64,000 nucleotides of DNA from Oryzomicrobium sp. (lineage in GTDB: Bacteria; Pseudomonadota; Gammaproteobacteria; Burkholderiales; Rhodocyclaceae), in the NCBI RefSeq assembly GCF_021287045.1, contig NZ_JAJTBG010000007.1, positions 1-64,000 of the forward strand, given 5' to 3'. A program made the translations under genes and the position numbers. How positions within the stretch are numbered: the stretch's first letter is position 1; every line of letters begins with the position of its first letter. This document shows, piece after piece, positions 9,667 through 19,986 of the stretch. Below the pieces are notes generated by a model that was not told the DNA's origin, made no database searches, and was given only the letters and a program-made list of their open reading frames with translations.

Positions 9667-10761
9667 ATGGCTCTGGTGGACCAGTCCCTGCCCTACGTGC
9701 GGGCCATCTCTCCGTACCAGCCGGGCAAGCCGATTGCCGAGCTGGCCCGGGAGCAGGGTGTGGACGAGCGCCACATCATCAAGCTTGCCTCCAACGAGAA
9801 TCCCAGGGGCATGAGCCCCCGGGCCCGGGCGGCCATGGAGCGCGCCCTGGGCGACCTGGAGCGCTACCCGGACGGCAACGGCTTCGCCCTCAAGGCGGCC
9901 CTGGCCGAGCGCCATGGCGTCGGCGTCGACCAGATCGCACTGGGCAACGGTTCCAACGACCTGCTTGAACTGGTGGCCCGGGTGTTCCTCGCCCCCGGCC
10001 GCAGCGCCGTCTTCTCGCGCCATGCCTTCGCCGTCTATCCCCTGGCCACCCTGGCCGCCGGCGGTGAGTGCATCGAGGTGCCGGCCCGGGACTACGGTCA
10101 CGACCTGGACGCCATGGCGGCGGCCATCGGCGCCGATACCCGCATCGTCTTCGTCGCCAACCCCAACAACCCCACCGGGACCCACATTCCGCCGGAAGCG
10201 CTCCATGCCTTCCTCGCTCGGGTGCCGGCCGACGTGCTGGTGGTGCTGGACGAGGCCTACCACGAGTACCTGCCCCCCGAATTGCGCGGCGAGACGGTGG
10301 GCTGGTTGCGGCAATTCCCCAATCTGCTGGTCTCCCGCACCTTCTCCAAGATCTACGGCATGGCCGGCCTGCGCATCGGCTACGCCCTGGCCGCTGCCGA
10401 GGTGGTGGACCTGATTAACCGGGTACGCCAGCCCTTCAACGTGAACAGCCTGGCCCAGGCGGCCGCCTTGGGGGCGCTGGAGGATCACGGCTTCGTTGCC
10501 GAGAGCTACGCAATGAACCGGGCGGGCATGGAGCAGTTGGTGATGGGCCTGAAGCGGCTCGGCCTCGGCCACCTGCCGTCCCAGGCCAACTTCGTCACCT
10601 TCAAGGTGGGCAACGGCGTGGCGGTCAATGCCAGGCTGCTGGCCCAGGGGGTGATCGTGCGCCCCATCGCCAGCTACGGCATGCCCGAGTGGCTGCGGGT
10701 GACGGTGGGCACCGAGCCCGAGAATGCCCGCTTCCTCGCCGCCCTGGAAAAGGCCCTGTAA
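9667..10761 (+). CDS. hisC: Histidinol-phosphate aminotransferase (HisC2 type)
   Basis: 364-residue fold-type I aminotransferase. The PLP lysine is in SRTFSKIYGMAGLR, and the substrate region N-P-N-N-P-T-G-T is present. The ATG at 9667 is preceded by GAAAGGA at 5-nt spacing; earlier in-frame codons give a non-conserved leader. In this aromatic cluster HisC2-type enzymes also transaminate aromatic oxo acids, so it may serve phenylalanine and tyrosine as well as histidine synthesis (inferred from context). Confidence 0.95.
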   Translation: MALVDQSLPYVRAISPYQPGKPIAELAREQGVDERHIIKLASNENPRGMSPRARAAMERALGDLERYPDGNGFALKAALAERHGVGVDQIALGNGSNDLLELVARVFLAPGRSAVFSRHAFAVYPLATLAAGGECIEVPARDYGHDLDAMAAAIGADTRIVFVANPNNPTGTHIPPEALHAFLARVPADVLVVLDEAYHEYLPPELRGETVGWLRQFPNLLVSRTFSKIYGMAGLRIGYALAAAEVVDLINRVRQPFNVNSLAQAAALGALEDHGFVAESYAMNRAGMEQLVMGLKRLGLGHLPSQANFVTFKVGNGVAVNARLLAQGVIVRPIASYGMPEWLRVTVGTEPENARFLAALEKAL

Positions 10762-10832
10762 GCCGTGTTCATTCACACGCCGTCGCCATTTCACCGCGAA
10801 CCCGCACCGAACTCCGCATCGTTTTTCCGGCC

Positions 10833-11726
10833 ATGACCGACCCGATTCCTTCCTTTCGTTTGAACAAAGTCCTCGTCTTCGGCGTGGGCCTGATCGGCGG
10901 CTCCTTCGCCGCCGCCCTCAAGGCCGCCGGGGCGGTGGGCGAGGTGGTGGGCTTCGGTCGCACCCGCGCCGGGCTGGAAGAGGCCTTGCGCCTCGGTCTG
11001 ATCGACCGCATTGGCGAATCGATCGCCGCCGAGGCGCCGAATGCGGACCTGGTGCTGCTGGCCACCCCCGTGGGCGGCATGGGCACCCTGATGCAGGCCC
11101 TGGCTCCCCACCTGGGGCCCGATACGGTGGTTACCGACGGGGGCAGCACCAAGCACGACGTGGTGGCCAATGCCTACGCCGCCTTCGGCGGCCGGATCGG
11201 CCAGTTCGTCCCCGCCCATCCGATTGCCGGGGCCGAAAACAGCGGCCCGGCGGCGGCCAAGGCCGACCTGTACCGGGAGCGCAAAGTGGTGGTTACCCCC
11301 CTGCCCGAGAACCCGCCGGCCGCCGTGGCCCGGGTGCGGGATGCCTGGACGGCCTGCGGCGCGGTGCTGCACACGTTGACTCCGGCGGACCACGACCGGG
11401 TATTCGCCGCCGTGTCGCACCTGCCGCACCTGTTGTCCTTCGCCCTGGTCCACGATCTGGCGGTGCGCGACGACCGAGATATGTTCTTCACCTTCGCCGC
11501 CTCGGGCTTCCGCGACTTCACCCGCATCGCCGCCAGCCACCCGGAAATGTGGCGCGACATCTGCCTGGCCAACCGGGCGGCCCTGCTCGAAGAGCTGGAC
11601 CGCTACACCGCCCAGCTCGCCGGGTTGCGCGAGGCCCTGGCCAGCGGCGACGGCGCCGCCCTGGAAGCGGCCTTCGACTCGGCCCGCACGGCGCGGCGCG
11701 CCTGGGCCGAGGGCAAGCTGGTCTGA
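10833..11726 (+). CDS. tyrA: Prephenate (or arogenate) dehydrogenase
   Basis: 297 residues. The Rossmann motif GVGLIGGSFA is at the N terminus, and the prephenate dehydrogenase helical domain follows, with HPIAGAENSG as the conserved substrate motif. It converts prephenate to 4-hydroxyphenylpyruvate (or arogenate to tyrosine). The ATG at 10833 begins the conserved region; longer in-frame starts run back into hisC. Unlike Pseudomonas, where tyrA is fused to aroA, it is a separate gene here and aroA is fused to cmk instead. Confidence 0.95.
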   Translation: MTDPIPSFRLNKVLVFGVGLIGGSFAAALKAAGAVGEVVGFGRTRAGLEEALRLGLIDRIGESIAAEAPNADLVLLATPVGGMGTLMQALAPHLGPDTVVTDGGSTKHDVVANAYAAFGGRIGQFVPAHPIAGAENSGPAAAKADLYRERKVVVTPLPENPPAAVARVRDAWTACGAVLHTLTPADHDRVFAAVSHLPHLLSFALVHDLAVRDDRDMFFTFAASGFRDFTRIAASHPEMWRDICLANRAALLEELDRYTAQLAGLREALASGDGAALEAAFDSARTARRAWAEGKLV

Positions 11727-11793
11727 TTGACCGCTCGGCTGCTGCCCAATCCTTCGTTTTCGTACCGAATTCCGTCTTTATCTGTCAGGACCC

Positions 11794-13758
11794 ATGGACT
11801 TCCTCGACCTGCCCCAACTGCTGTCCTCTTCCGGCACCGTGCGCCTGCCCGGCTCGAAGAGTTTTTCCAATCGCATCCTGCTGCTGGCCGCCCTGTCCGA
11901 CGGCGAGACCGAGGTGCGCGACCTGCTCGAATCCGACGACACGGCCCGCATGCTCGAAGCCCTGGAGGCCCTGGGGGTGCTGGTCACCCGCCTCGGCCAC
12001 CACGCCTACCGGGTCAAGGGCATCGGCGGCGAAGGGGCCTTCTCCGGCTTTCCCCATCAGGCCCTGGAACTGTTCCTGGGCAATGCCGGCACCGCTTTCC
12101 GCCCCCTGACCGCGGCCCTGGCCCTGGCCGGCGGCGAATACGTGCTGAAGGGGGTGGCGCGTATGCACGAGCGGCCCATCGGCGACCTGGTGGATGCCCT
12201 GCGCCAGCTGGGCGCCCGCATCGACTACCTGGAAAACCCGGGCTATCCGCCCCTGGCGATCCATCCGCCGGTGATTTCCGACGTGGCCACCGTGTCGGTG
12301 CGAGGCGACGTTTCCAGCCAGTTCCTCACCGGCCTGCTGATGGCCCTGCCGCTGCTCGACCGCCAGGTGACGGTGGTGGTGGAAGGGGAGCTGATCTCCA
12401 AGCCCTACATCGAGATCACCCTGGCGGCCATGGCCCGCTTCGGCGTCACCGTGCAGCGCGAGGGCTGGTCCCGCTTCACCGTCGCCGCCGGCGCCCGCTA
12501 CCACAGCCCGGGCATCATCTACGTGGAAGGCGACGCCTCGTCGGCCTCCTACTTCCTCGCCGCCGGCCTGATCGGCGGCGGGCCGGTGCGGGTCGAAGGC
12601 GTGGGTAGGGATTCGGTTCAGGGCGACGTGGCCTTCGCTGAGGCCCTGGCCAAGATGGGCGCCCGCATCGACATGGGCGACAACTGGATCGAGGCGCGGC
12701 GCCCCGAGGGCGGTCGCATCCTGGCGGTGGACATGGACTGCAACCATATCCCCGACGCGGCCATGACCCTGGCGGTGGTGGCCCTTTTCGCCGACGGCAC
12801 CACCACCCTGTCCAACATCGCCAGCTGGCGGGTCAAGGAAACCGACCGCATCGCCGCCATGGCCATCGAGCTGCGCAAGCTCGGCGCCGAGGTGGAGGAG
12901 GGCGCCGACTACCTGCGCATCACCCCGGTGCCCCGCCTGCGTCCGGCCGCCATCGGCACCTACGACGACCACCGCATGGCCATGTGCTTTTCCCTGGGCG
13001 CCTTCGCCACGCCGCTGCGCATCCTGGACCCGGGCTGTACCGCCAAGACCTTCCCGGATTATTTCGAACGCCTGGCCGAAGTGGCCGTGGCGGCGCCGGT
13101 GATCGCCATCGACGGGCCGTCCGCCTCCGGCAAGGGCACCGTGGCCGCCCGGGTGGCGGCGGCGTTGGGCTGGGATTACCTGGATTCCGGCGCCCTCTAC
13201 CGCCTCACCGCCCTGGCGGCGCAGCGGGCCGGGGTGGCCTGGGACGACGAAGCCGGCGTGGCCGCCGTGGCGGCCGCCTTGGACGTGAGCTTTGCCGAGG
13301 GCGTGGTGCGGCTGGGTAGCGAGGACGTGAGCGACGCCATCCGCGCCGAAGCCATCTCCGGCGGGGCTTCCGCCGTGGCGGCGCTGCCCGCCGTGCGCGA
13401 GGCGCTGCTCTTCCGCCAACGGGCTTTCCGTACCGCTCCGGGCCTGGTTTCGGACGGCCGGGACATGGGTTCGGTGGTCTTTCCGGATGCCCATCTGAAG
13501 GTGTTTCTCACCGCCACCGCCGAGGTGCGCGCGGAGCGGCGCTATAAGCAGTTGATCGAAAAAGGTTTCTCTGCTAGCCTTGATAAGATTTTGCAGGAGC
13601 TGCGCACGCGTGATGAGCGCGACAGCCAGCGCGCCGTGGCGCCGCTCCAGCAGAATGCGGATGCGCAATTGCTCGAAACGTCCGGCCTGTCCATCGATCA
13701 AGCGGTGGGCCAGGTGCTGGCCTGGCATCAGGCCGCAGGCGGCACGACCCAGCAGTAA
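11794..13758 (+). CDS. aroA-cmk: Fused EPSP synthase (AroA) / cytidylate kinase (Cmk)
   Basis: 654 residues in one uninterrupted frame. About 1-430 is 3-phosphoshikimate 1-carboxyvinyltransferase (PGSKSFSNR near residue 19, [10 protein letters not shown], and DDHRMAM near the end). Residues from about 434 are CMP kinase with the P-loop GPSASGKGT near 441 and the [13 protein letters not shown] motif. The first half makes EPSP in the shikimate pathway; the second phosphorylates CMP and dCMP. A ribosome site AGGA precedes the ATG. Such fusions are known in some betaproteobacteria. No stop codon or internal ribosome site is visible at the junction near 13085. Confidence 0.96.
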   Translation: MDFLDLPQLLSSSGTVRLPGSKSFSNRILLLAALSDGETEVRDLLESDDTARMLEALEALGVLVTRLGHHAYRVKGIGGEGAFSGFPHQALELFLGNAGTAFRPLTAALALAGGEYVLKGVARMHERPIGDLVDALRQLGARIDYLENPGYPPLAIHPPVISDVATVSVRGDVSSQFLTGLLMALPLLDRQVTVVVEGELISKPYIEITLAAMARFGVTVQREGWSRFTVAAGARYHSPGIIYVEGDASSASYFLAAGLIGGGPVRVEGVGRDSVQGDVAFAEALAKMGARIDMGDNWIEARRPEGGRILAVDMDCNHIPDAAMTLAVVALFADGTTTLSNIASWRVKETDRIAAMAIELRKLGAEVEEGADYLRITPVPRLRPAAIGTYDDHRMAMCFSLGAFATPLRILDPGCTAKTFPDYFERLAEVAVAAPVIAIDGPSASGKGTVAARVAAALGWDYLDSGALYRLTALAAQRAGVAWDDEAGVAAVAAALDVSFAEGVVRLGSEDVSDAIRAEAISGGASAVAALPAVREALLFRQRAFRTAPGLVSDGRDMGSVVFPDAHLKVFLTATAEVRAERRYKQLIEKGFSASLDKILQELRTRDERDSQRAVAPLQQNADAQLLETSGLSIDQAVGQVLAWHQAAGGTTQQ

Positions 13759-13787
13759 TACGCATCCGCGAGGTGCTCGCCGTACCG

Positions 13788-13817
13788 AGCCGACCGTTCA
13801 GCGGTCGGCTTTGTCTT
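13788..13817 (+). terminator. Hairpin between aroA-cmk and rpsA, possible terminator or attenuator
   Basis: A perfect 9-bp stem, AGCCGACCG paired with CGGTCGGCT, with a 5-nt loop, is followed by TTTGTCTT. It lies 30 nt after the aroA-cmk stop and 110 nt before rpsA. The T tract is imperfect, so partial termination or an rpsA leader function are both possible. Confidence 0.5.
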
Positions 13818-13925
13818 CTGGGTGCCCAGGGGCTGCCCCCGCACTTCTCCTCCCATTGTCGGGACGCGGTGGCGGCAGTGTTTCAACTTCAACCCCGTCA
13901 CGGTATGTGACACTGGAAATTCCTC

Positions 13926-15617
13926 ATGTCTGAACTCACCATGGAAAGCTTTGCCCAGCTCTTCGAAGAGAGCCTTGCCCGCCAGGAAATGCGTCAGGGC
14001 GAGGTCATCACCGCCGAAGTGGTGCGCGTCGACCAGAACTTCGTGGTCGTTAACGCCGGACTGAAGTCCGAAAGCTACGTTCCTGTCGTCGAATTCCTCA
14101 ACGACCAGGGCGAACTGGAAGTCGCCCCTGGCGATTTCGTGCAGGTGGCCATCGAGCAGCTCGAAGACGGCTTCGGTGAAACCCGCCTGTCCCGCGATCG
14201 CGCCAAGCGCATCGCTGCCTGGAACAAGCTCGACGCCGCCCTCGCCGACGGCACCCTGGTGGCCGGTACCATCACCGGCAAGGTCAAGGGCGGTCTGACC
14301 GTCATGGTCAACGGCGTGCGCGCCTTCCTGCCGGGCTCCCTGGTGGACATGCGTCCGGTCAAGGACACCACCCCGTACGAAGGCAAGACCCTGGACTTCA
14401 AGGTCATCAAGCTGGACCGCAAGCGCAACAACGTGGTGCTGTCCCGCCGTGCCGTGCTCGAAGAGACCATGGGCGAAGAGCGCCAGAAGCTGCTCGAAAC
14501 CCTCAAGGAAGGTACTGTCGTCAAGGGTATCGTCAAGAACATCACCGACTACGGTGCGTTCGTGGACCTGGGCGGCATCGACGGCCTGCTGCACATCACC
14601 GACCTGGCCTGGCGCCGCGTCCGTCACCCCTCCGAAGTGCTCACCGTGGGTGACGAAGTCACCGCCAAGGTGCTCAAGTTCGACCAGGAGAAGAACCGCG
14701 TCTCCCTGGGCCTGAAGCAGCTGGGCGAAGATCCGTGGGTCGGCATCTCCCGTCGTTACCCCTCCGGTACCCGCCTGTTCGGCAAGGTCACCAACATCAC
14801 CGACTACGGCGCGTTCGTGGAAATCGAATCCGGTATCGAGGGTCTGGTGCACGTTTCCGAAATGGACTGGACCAACAAGAACATCCACCCGACCAAGGTC
14901 GTCCAGCTGGGCGACGAGGTCGAAGTGATGATCCTCGAAATCGACGAAGACCGCCGCCGCATCTCCCTGGGCATGAAGCAGTGCATGGCCAACCCCTGGG
15001 ACGAGTTCGCCGCCAACTTCAAGAAGGGCGACAAGGTCAAGGGCGCCATCAAGTCCATCACCGACTTCGGCGTGTTCATCGGCCTGCCCGGTGGCATCGA
15101 CGGCCTGGTGCACCTCTCCGACCTGTCCTGGACCACCACCGGCGAAGACGCCATCCGTTCCTTCAAGAAGGGCGACGAGGTGGAGGCCATGGTGCTGGCC
15201 ATCGACGTAGAGAAGGAGCGCATCTCCCTGGGCGTCAAGCAGCTGGAAGGCGACCCGTTCACCTCCTTCATCGCCACCCACGAGAAGAACTCCGTGGTCA
15301 AGGGCACCGTGAAGAGCGTGGACGCCAAGGGTGCCGTGGTTGCCCTGTCCGAAGAGGTGGAAGGCTACCTGCGCGTTTCCGAATTCTCCCGCGACCGTAT
15401 CGAGGACCTGTCCTCCGTGCTGAAGGTGGGCGAAGAGTTGGAAGCCATGATCGTGAACGTGGATCGCAAGTCCCGTCAGATCAACCTTTCCATCAAGGCC
15501 AAGGATAGCGCCGAGCAACACGAAGCCCTGCAGAAGATTGCTTCCGAAGGCTCCGGCGCCGCGGGCACCACCAACCTGGGTGCCCTGCTCAAGGCCAAGC
15601 TGAACCAGCAAGGCTGA
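13926..15617 (+). CDS. rpsA: 30S ribosomal protein S1
   Basis: 563 residues with six S1 RNA-binding repeats. The last four are the most regular, with repeated patterns such as [17 protein letters not shown] and VSEMDW. It binds mRNA on the 30S subunit and is needed for translation of leadered messages. The 110-nt leader contains no strong Shine-Dalgarno sequence, consistent with S1 autoregulation known in proteobacteria. It is upstream of ihfB, the usual order. Confidence 0.98.
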   Translation: MSELTMESFAQLFEESLARQEMRQGEVITAEVVRVDQNFVVVNAGLKSESYVPVVEFLNDQGELEVAPGDFVQVAIEQLEDGFGETRLSRDRAKRIAAWNKLDAALADGTLVAGTITGKVKGGLTVMVNGVRAFLPGSLVDMRPVKDTTPYEGKTLDFKVIKLDRKRNNVVLSRRAVLEETMGEERQKLLETLKEGTVVKGIVKNITDYGAFVDLGGIDGLLHITDLAWRRVRHPSEVLTVGDEVTAKVLKFDQEKNRVSLGLKQLGEDPWVGISRRYPSGTRLFGKVTNITDYGAFVEIESGIEGLVHVSEMDWTNKNIHPTKVVQLGDEVEVMILEIDEDRRRISLGMKQCMANPWDEFAANFKKGDKVKGAIKSITDFGVFIGLPGGIDGLVHLSDLSWTTTGEDAIRSFKKGDEVEAMVLAIDVEKERISLGVKQLEGDPFTSFIATHEKNSVVKGTVKSVDAKGAVVALSEEVEGYLRVSEFSRDRIEDLSSVLKVGEELEAMIVNVDRKSRQINLSIKAKDSAEQHEALQKIASEGSGAAGTTNLGALLKAKLNQQG

Positions 15618-15628
15618 TCCCGGTTGAT

Positions 15629-15655
15629 CCGGCAGCGCTCGCAAGGCGCTGCCGG
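15629..15655 (+). other. Strong GC hairpin after rpsA without a U tract
   Basis: A perfect 10-bp stem, CCGGCAGCGC paired with GCGCTGCCGG around a 7-nt loop, starts 12 nt past the rpsA stop. No run of T follows on the plus strand, so it is not a standard intrinsic terminator. It may protect the 3' end of rpsA mRNA after processing. Confidence 0.55.
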
Positions 15656-15693
15656 GTCGGCATGGCTATACCATGTTGCTTCATGACTCCGCC

Positions 15694-15978
15694 ATGACCA
15701 AATCCGAGCTCATCGCCCGGCTTGCGGCGCGTTTTCCGCAGCTGGTGGCGAAGGATGCCGATTTCGCGGTCAAAATGATCCTTGATGCCATGGCCGGGGC
15801 CCTGTCCCGGGGCGATCGCATCGAAATCCGTGGCTTCGGCAGTTTTTCGCTGAATTACCGGCCCCCCCGGGTCGGACGCAATCCCAAATCCGGGGACAAG
15901 GTGAGCGTGCCCGAAAAGTGGGTGCCTCATTTCAAGGCCGGCAAGGAATTGCGGGAACGGGTCGATCTCGACGGCTGA
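15694..15978 (+). CDS. ihfB: Integration host factor subunit beta
   Basis: 94 residues, the normal IHF-beta length. It has the MTKSELI start, the [15 protein letters not shown] arm region and [10 protein letters not shown]. It forms the DNA-bending heterodimer with IhfA, whose gene is at 29823-30128 in this window. I chose the ATG at 15694; the upstream ATGs at 15672-15683 add a non-conserved leader. It lies downstream of rpsA as in most proteobacteria. Confidence 0.95.
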   Translation: MTKSELIARLAARFPQLVAKDADFAVKMILDAMAGALSRGDRIEIRGFGSFSLNYRPPRVGRNPKSGDKVSVPEKWVPHFKAGKELRERVDLDG

Positions 15979-16127
15979 TTCCTGCGTCCTGTGGTAAATT
16001 CCGGGCGGCGAGCTTTCGCCGCCCGTTTCTTTTCGGCCTGGCGCCCTGGGGATTTCCCCGTGCCGGGGCTTGTCGTTGTCCTGCCTCCGTGGCTATCCTG
16101 ATCACCCCTACCCGCGCGGCCTGATCC

Positions 16128-16424
16128 ATGCGTATCGCCCTCTGGTTGTTCCGCTTCGCCGTCTTCATCCTGCTCCTCGGCTTTGCCATCAAGAATACCG
16201 AGCCGGCGCAGCTGAAATTCTTCTTCGGTACCGCCTGGAACGCCCCGCTGATCATGCTCCTGCTGGCATTCTTCGTGGCCGGCGTGGTCATTGGCATGGT
16301 GGCCCTGGTGGGCGTGCTGTTCGGCCTGAAGCGCGAGAACGGCCAGTTGCGCCGCCAGATCGCCCGCTCCACCGGCCCGGCCGCCGATGCCGCCGCTCCC
16401 GTGATGCCTCCCCGGGAGCTGTAA
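16128..16424 (+). CDS. lapA: Lipopolysaccharide assembly protein A domain protein (LapA)
   Basis: 98 residues with two membrane helices (about 5-24 and 41-66) and a short charged C-terminal tail. LapA (YciS) partners LapB in the inner membrane and helps control LPS synthesis. The pairing with lapB 6 nt downstream supports the call. Confidence 0.9.
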   Translation: MRIALWLFRFAVFILLLGFAIKNTEPAQLKFFFGTAWNAPLIMLLLAFFVAGVVIGMVALVGVLFGLKRENGQLRRQIARSTGPAADAAAPVMPPREL

Positions 16425-16430
16425 CCTCCC

Positions 16431-17600
16431 ATGCCCGAATTCCAAACCTGGCAGCTGCTGCTCTTTCCCCTCTTTTTCGGGCTGGGCTGGTTGGCTGCCC
16501 GGGTCGACATCAAGCAGGTGGTACGGGAATCCCGCTCCCTGCCCGCTTCCTATTTCAAGGGCCTCAACTTCCTGCTCAACGAGGAGCCGGACAAGGCCAT
16601 CGATGCCTTCAACGAGGTGGTGCGGGTCGCCCCCGAGACCATCGAGTTGCACTTTGCCCTGGGCAGCCTGTTCCGCCGTCGTGGCGAGTTGGAGCGCGCC
16701 ATCCGCCTGCACCAGGGGCTGGCGGACAGGGAGGGGCTGCCCGCCGAGGTGCAGCTTCAGGCGCTCTCGGAACTGGGTCAGGACTACATGAAGGCCGGCC
16801 TGCTCGACCGGGCCGAAGAAGTCTTCACCCGCTTGCGCGGTACGGCCCGGGACGACGAGGCACGCCGCGCCCTGCTGGAAATCTTCCAACTGGAAAAGGA
16901 TTGGGAGCGGGCCATCCAGATCGCTGCCGACATGCCCGGCCTGGCGTCGCCGAAGGAAGTGGCCCACTACCACTGCGAACTGGCCGAGCGGGAAATGGCT
17001 AATTCCCGCTGGGATTCCGCCCGGGAGCACCTGGAAACCGCCCTTTCCCTTGACCGCGCGTGTGTGCGTGCCACCCTGGCGGTGGGCGAACTGCGCGCTC
17101 GGGACAGCGACGATGGTGCGGCCATCGCGCTGTGGCAGCGCATTGAGAATCAGAACCCGGTCTACCTGGCCCTGGCAGCGCCCCGCCTGATGGCGGCCTA
17201 CCGGCGCCAGGGCCGGGTCGAGGAAGGGCTGCGCCTGCTGCGCGGTTATCTGGAGCGCTACCCCAGCCTCGACTTGCTTGATTACGTCTTTCGCTTCGTC
17301 TTCGAGCATGAAGGGGCGGCTGCGGCCCGCCTGTTGGCCCGGGACGAACTGCAGCGCAACCCGACCCTGCTTGGCCTGGACCGCTTCCTCGAGGCCCGCC
17401 TGCAGGAGTTGGACGGGCAAGAGCGGGCCGATGCCGAACTGATGAAGTCGGCGGTGTCTGCCCATACCCGGCGCCACGCGCGCAACCGCTGCACCGCCTG
17501 CGGCTTTAAGGCGCGCCAGCATTACTGGCGCTGCCCCGCCTGCGGCGGCTGGGAAACCTACCCGCCGCGCCGGGTCGAGGACATGGACTTCACGGCCTGA
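16431..17600 (+). CDS. lapB: Lipopolysaccharide assembly protein B (LapB/YciM)
   Basis: 389 residues. One N-terminal membrane segment (about 5-22) anchors a cytoplasmic array of TPR repeats. The C-terminal rubredoxin-like metal site has C-x2-C-G-F and C-x2-C-G-G-W (about residues 350-380). In E. coli LapB recruits FtsH to degrade LpxC and so sets LPS levels. All four cysteines are present. It precedes sugar-nucleotide and heptose genes, consistent with an envelope block. Confidence 0.95.
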   Translation: MPEFQTWQLLLFPLFFGLGWLAARVDIKQVVRESRSLPASYFKGLNFLLNEEPDKAIDAFNEVVRVAPETIELHFALGSLFRRRGELERAIRLHQGLADREGLPAEVQLQALSELGQDYMKAGLLDRAEEVFTRLRGTARDDEARRALLEIFQLEKDWERAIQIAADMPGLASPKEVAHYHCELAEREMANSRWDSAREHLETALSLDRACVRATLAVGELRARDSDDGAAIALWQRIENQNPVYLALAAPRLMAAYRRQGRVEEGLRLLRGYLERYPSLDLLDYVFRFVFEHEGAAAARLLARDELQRNPTLLGLDRFLEARLQELDGQERADAELMKSAVSAHTRRHARNRCTACGFKARQHYWRCPACGGWETYPPRRVEDMDFTA

Positions 17601-17676
17601 GCATACGGCCGGGGCGATTTTGTGGCCGAGGGCGCGATGTCTCGGCGAAGAATTTTCAAAAGATAAGGTGAATGCG

Positions 17677-19002
17677 ATGAAAGTGACTGTTGTCGGTACC
17701 GGCTATGTGGGCCTGGTGACCGGGACCTGCCTGGCCGAAGTGGGTAACGACGTGCTCTGCCTGGATGTGGATCCGGAGAAGATCCGCATCCTCAACGAAG
17801 GCGGCATCCCCATCTACGAGCCGGGCCTGCTCGACATGGTCAAGCGCAACGTGGCCGCCGGCCGCCTGCACTTCACCACCGACGTGGACAAGGCGGTGCA
17901 GTTCGGCACCGTCCAGTTCATCGCCGTGGGCACCCCTCCGGACGAAGACGGCTCCGCCGATCTCCAGTACGTCACCGCCGCCGCTCGCAGCATCGGTCAG
18001 CGCATGACCGACTACAAGGTCATCGTCGACAAGTCCACCGTGCCCGTGGGCACCGCCGACAAGGTGCGCGCCGCCGTGGCCGGCGAGCTGGAGAAGCGTG
18101 GCGTCGAAGTGCCCTACAGCGTGGTCTCCAACCCCGAGTTCCTCAAGGAAGGGGCGGCGGTGGAGGACTTCATGCGTCCGGACCGCATCGTCGTCGGTGC
18201 CGACGACGAGCGCGCCATCAACCTGATGCGCGCCCTCTACGCGCCCTTCCAGCGCAACCGGGAGCGTCTCCTGGTGATGGACGTGAAGAGCGCCGAACTG
18301 ACCAAGTACGCCGCCAACGCCATGCTGGCCACCCGCATCAGCTTCATGAACGAACTGGCCAATCTGGCCGAGAAGCTGGGCGCCGACATCGAGATGGTGC
18401 GCCAGGGCATCGGTTCCGATCCGCGCATCGGGTACCACTTCCTCTACCCGGGCTGCGGCTACGGCGGCTCCTGCTTCCCCAAGGACGTGAAGGCGTTGCT
18501 CAAGACCGCCAAGGATGCGGCCGGCATCGACCTGAAGGTGCTGAACGCGGTCGAGGAGGCCAATGAAGCCCAGAAGCACGTGCTCACCCGCAAGATCAAG
18601 GCGCGTTTCGGCGACGACCTGCGCGGCAAGCATTTCGCCCTGTGGGGGCTGGCCTTCAAACCCAACACCGACGACATGCGCGAAGCGCCGTCCCGGGAGC
18701 TGATCGCTGATCTGCTGGCGGCTGGCGCCACCGTGAGCGCCTACGACCCGGTGGCGACCCACGAGGCCAAGCGCATTTTCGGCGACGATGCACGCGTTGC
18801 CCTGGTCGACAGCGCCAATGCGGCTCTCGAAGGCGCCGACGCCCTGGCCATCGTCACCGAGTGGAAGGAATTCCGCAGCCCCGATTTCGACACCCTGAAG
18901 GCCCGTCTCAAGGCGCCGGTGGTGTTCGACGGCCGCAACCTCTACGACCCGGCCTTCCCGCGCAGCTGCGGCATCGAATACTTTCCCATCGGCCGCCTCT
19001 GA
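17677..19002 (+). CDS. ugd: UDP-glucose 6-dehydrogenase
   Basis: 441-residue NAD-dependent enzyme that oxidises UDP-glucose to UDP-glucuronate for capsule, exopolysaccharide or LPS sugars. The N-terminal Rossmann motif GTGYVGLV is intact. The catalytic cysteine is in [12 protein letters not shown], and the central K-Y-x-A-N motif is present. The ATG at 17677 has AAGGTG upstream; the ATG at 17672 runs into a stop after one codon. It precedes hldA by 30 nt. Confidence 0.96.
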   Translation: MKVTVVGTGYVGLVTGTCLAEVGNDVLCLDVDPEKIRILNEGGIPIYEPGLLDMVKRNVAAGRLHFTTDVDKAVQFGTVQFIAVGTPPDEDGSADLQYVTAAARSIGQRMTDYKVIVDKSTVPVGTADKVRAAVAGELEKRGVEVPYSVVSNPEFLKEGAAVEDFMRPDRIVVGADDERAINLMRALYAPFQRNRERLLVMDVKSAELTKYAANAMLATRISFMNELANLAEKLGADIEMVRQGIGSDPRIGYHFLYPGCGYGGSCFPKDVKALLKTAKDAAGIDLKVLNAVEEANEAQKHVLTRKIKARFGDDLRGKHFALWGLAFKPNTDDMREAPSRELIADLLAAGATVSAYDPVATHEAKRIFGDDARVALVDSANAALEGADALAIVTEWKEFRSPDFDTLKARLKAPVVFDGRNLYDPAFPRSCGIEYFPIGRL

Positions 19003-19032
19003 GCGGGACGCTAACTTTTAGCGAGTCGTTTG

Positions 19033-19977
19033 ATGCAAGGACTTCCTGATTTCTCCGCCACCCGCCTGCTGGTGGTGGGTGACGTGATGCTGGATCGCTA
19101 CTGGTTCGGCGATGTGTCGCGCATTTCTCCCGAGGCGCCGGTGCCGGTGGTCAAGGTGGAGCGCAGCGAAGAACGCCCGGGCGGGGCGGCCAACGTGGCG
19201 CGCAACGCCGCCGCCCTGGGCGCCCAGGTCAGCCTGTTGTCGGTGGTGGGTGACGATGAGGCGGGGCGCCGCCTCGGCGCCCTGATGGCCGAAGAGAGCG
19301 TGGCTGCTAGCCTACACGCCGATCCGGCCATCGACACCACGGTCAAGCTGAGGGTCATCGGCCGGCAGCAGCAACTGCTGCGCATCGACTTCGAAACCAC
19401 GCCGTCCCACGAAGTGCTGCGCGCCAAGTTGGCGGATTTCGCCCAGCGCCTGTCCGGTGTGGACGCGGTGATCCTGTCCGACTACGGCAAGGGCGGCCTG
19501 ACCCACATCGCCGAGATGATCCAACTAGCCCGCCAGGCCGGCAAGAAGGTGCTGGTGGATCCGAAGGGCGACGATTATTCCAAGTACGCCGGGGCCACCG
19601 TGCTGACCCCCAACCGGGCCGAGTTTCGCCAGGTGACCGGCAGCTGGAAGGACGAAACCCAGTTGGTCGAAAAGGCCCAGGCCCTGCGCCAGGAGTTGAA
19701 TCTGGAGGCCCTGCTGGTGACCCGTAGCGAGGAAGGCATGTCCCTGTTCGGTGCCGACGGTGTGGTGCGCCAGCCGGCGGTGGCCCGGGAAGTCTTCGAT
19801 GTTTCCGGTGCCGGTGACACGGTGATCGCCACCCTGGCCGCCATGCTGGCCAGCGGCGCCGGCTGGGCGGAGGCGGTGCGCGCCGCCAACCTGGCCGGCG
19901 GCATCGTCGTCGGCAAGCTGGGTACGGCCACCGTCACCCGCGAAGAATTGGATGCCGCCCTGCGCGGGGCGGCGTAA
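19033..19977 (+). CDS. hldA: D-glycero-beta-D-manno-heptose-7-phosphate kinase
   Basis: 314-residue PfkB/ribokinase-family enzyme equal to the N-terminal half of HldE (RfaE domain I). Motifs are GDVMLDRYW, the ATP site with P-K-G-D-D-Y-S-K-Y, and the catalytic GAGDT near residue 260. There is no nucleotidyltransferase domain, so the adenylyltransferase step must be encoded elsewhere. It makes heptose-1,7-bisphosphate for the LPS core. It sits directly before hldD, 9 nt apart. The ATG at 19033 follows an in-frame TTG. Confidence 0.94.
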   Translation: MQGLPDFSATRLLVVGDVMLDRYWFGDVSRISPEAPVPVVKVERSEERPGGAANVARNAAALGAQVSLLSVVGDDEAGRRLGALMAEESVAASLHADPAIDTTVKLRVIGRQQQLLRIDFETTPSHEVLRAKLADFAQRLSGVDAVILSDYGKGGLTHIAEMIQLARQAGKKVLVDPKGDDYSKYAGATVLTPNRAEFRQVTGSWKDETQLVEKAQALRQELNLEALLVTRSEEGMSLFGADGVVRQPAVAREVFDVSGAGDTVIATLAAMLASGAGWAEAVRAANLAGGIVVGKLGTATVTREELDAALRGAA

Positions 19978-19986
19978 GGAGCGTTC

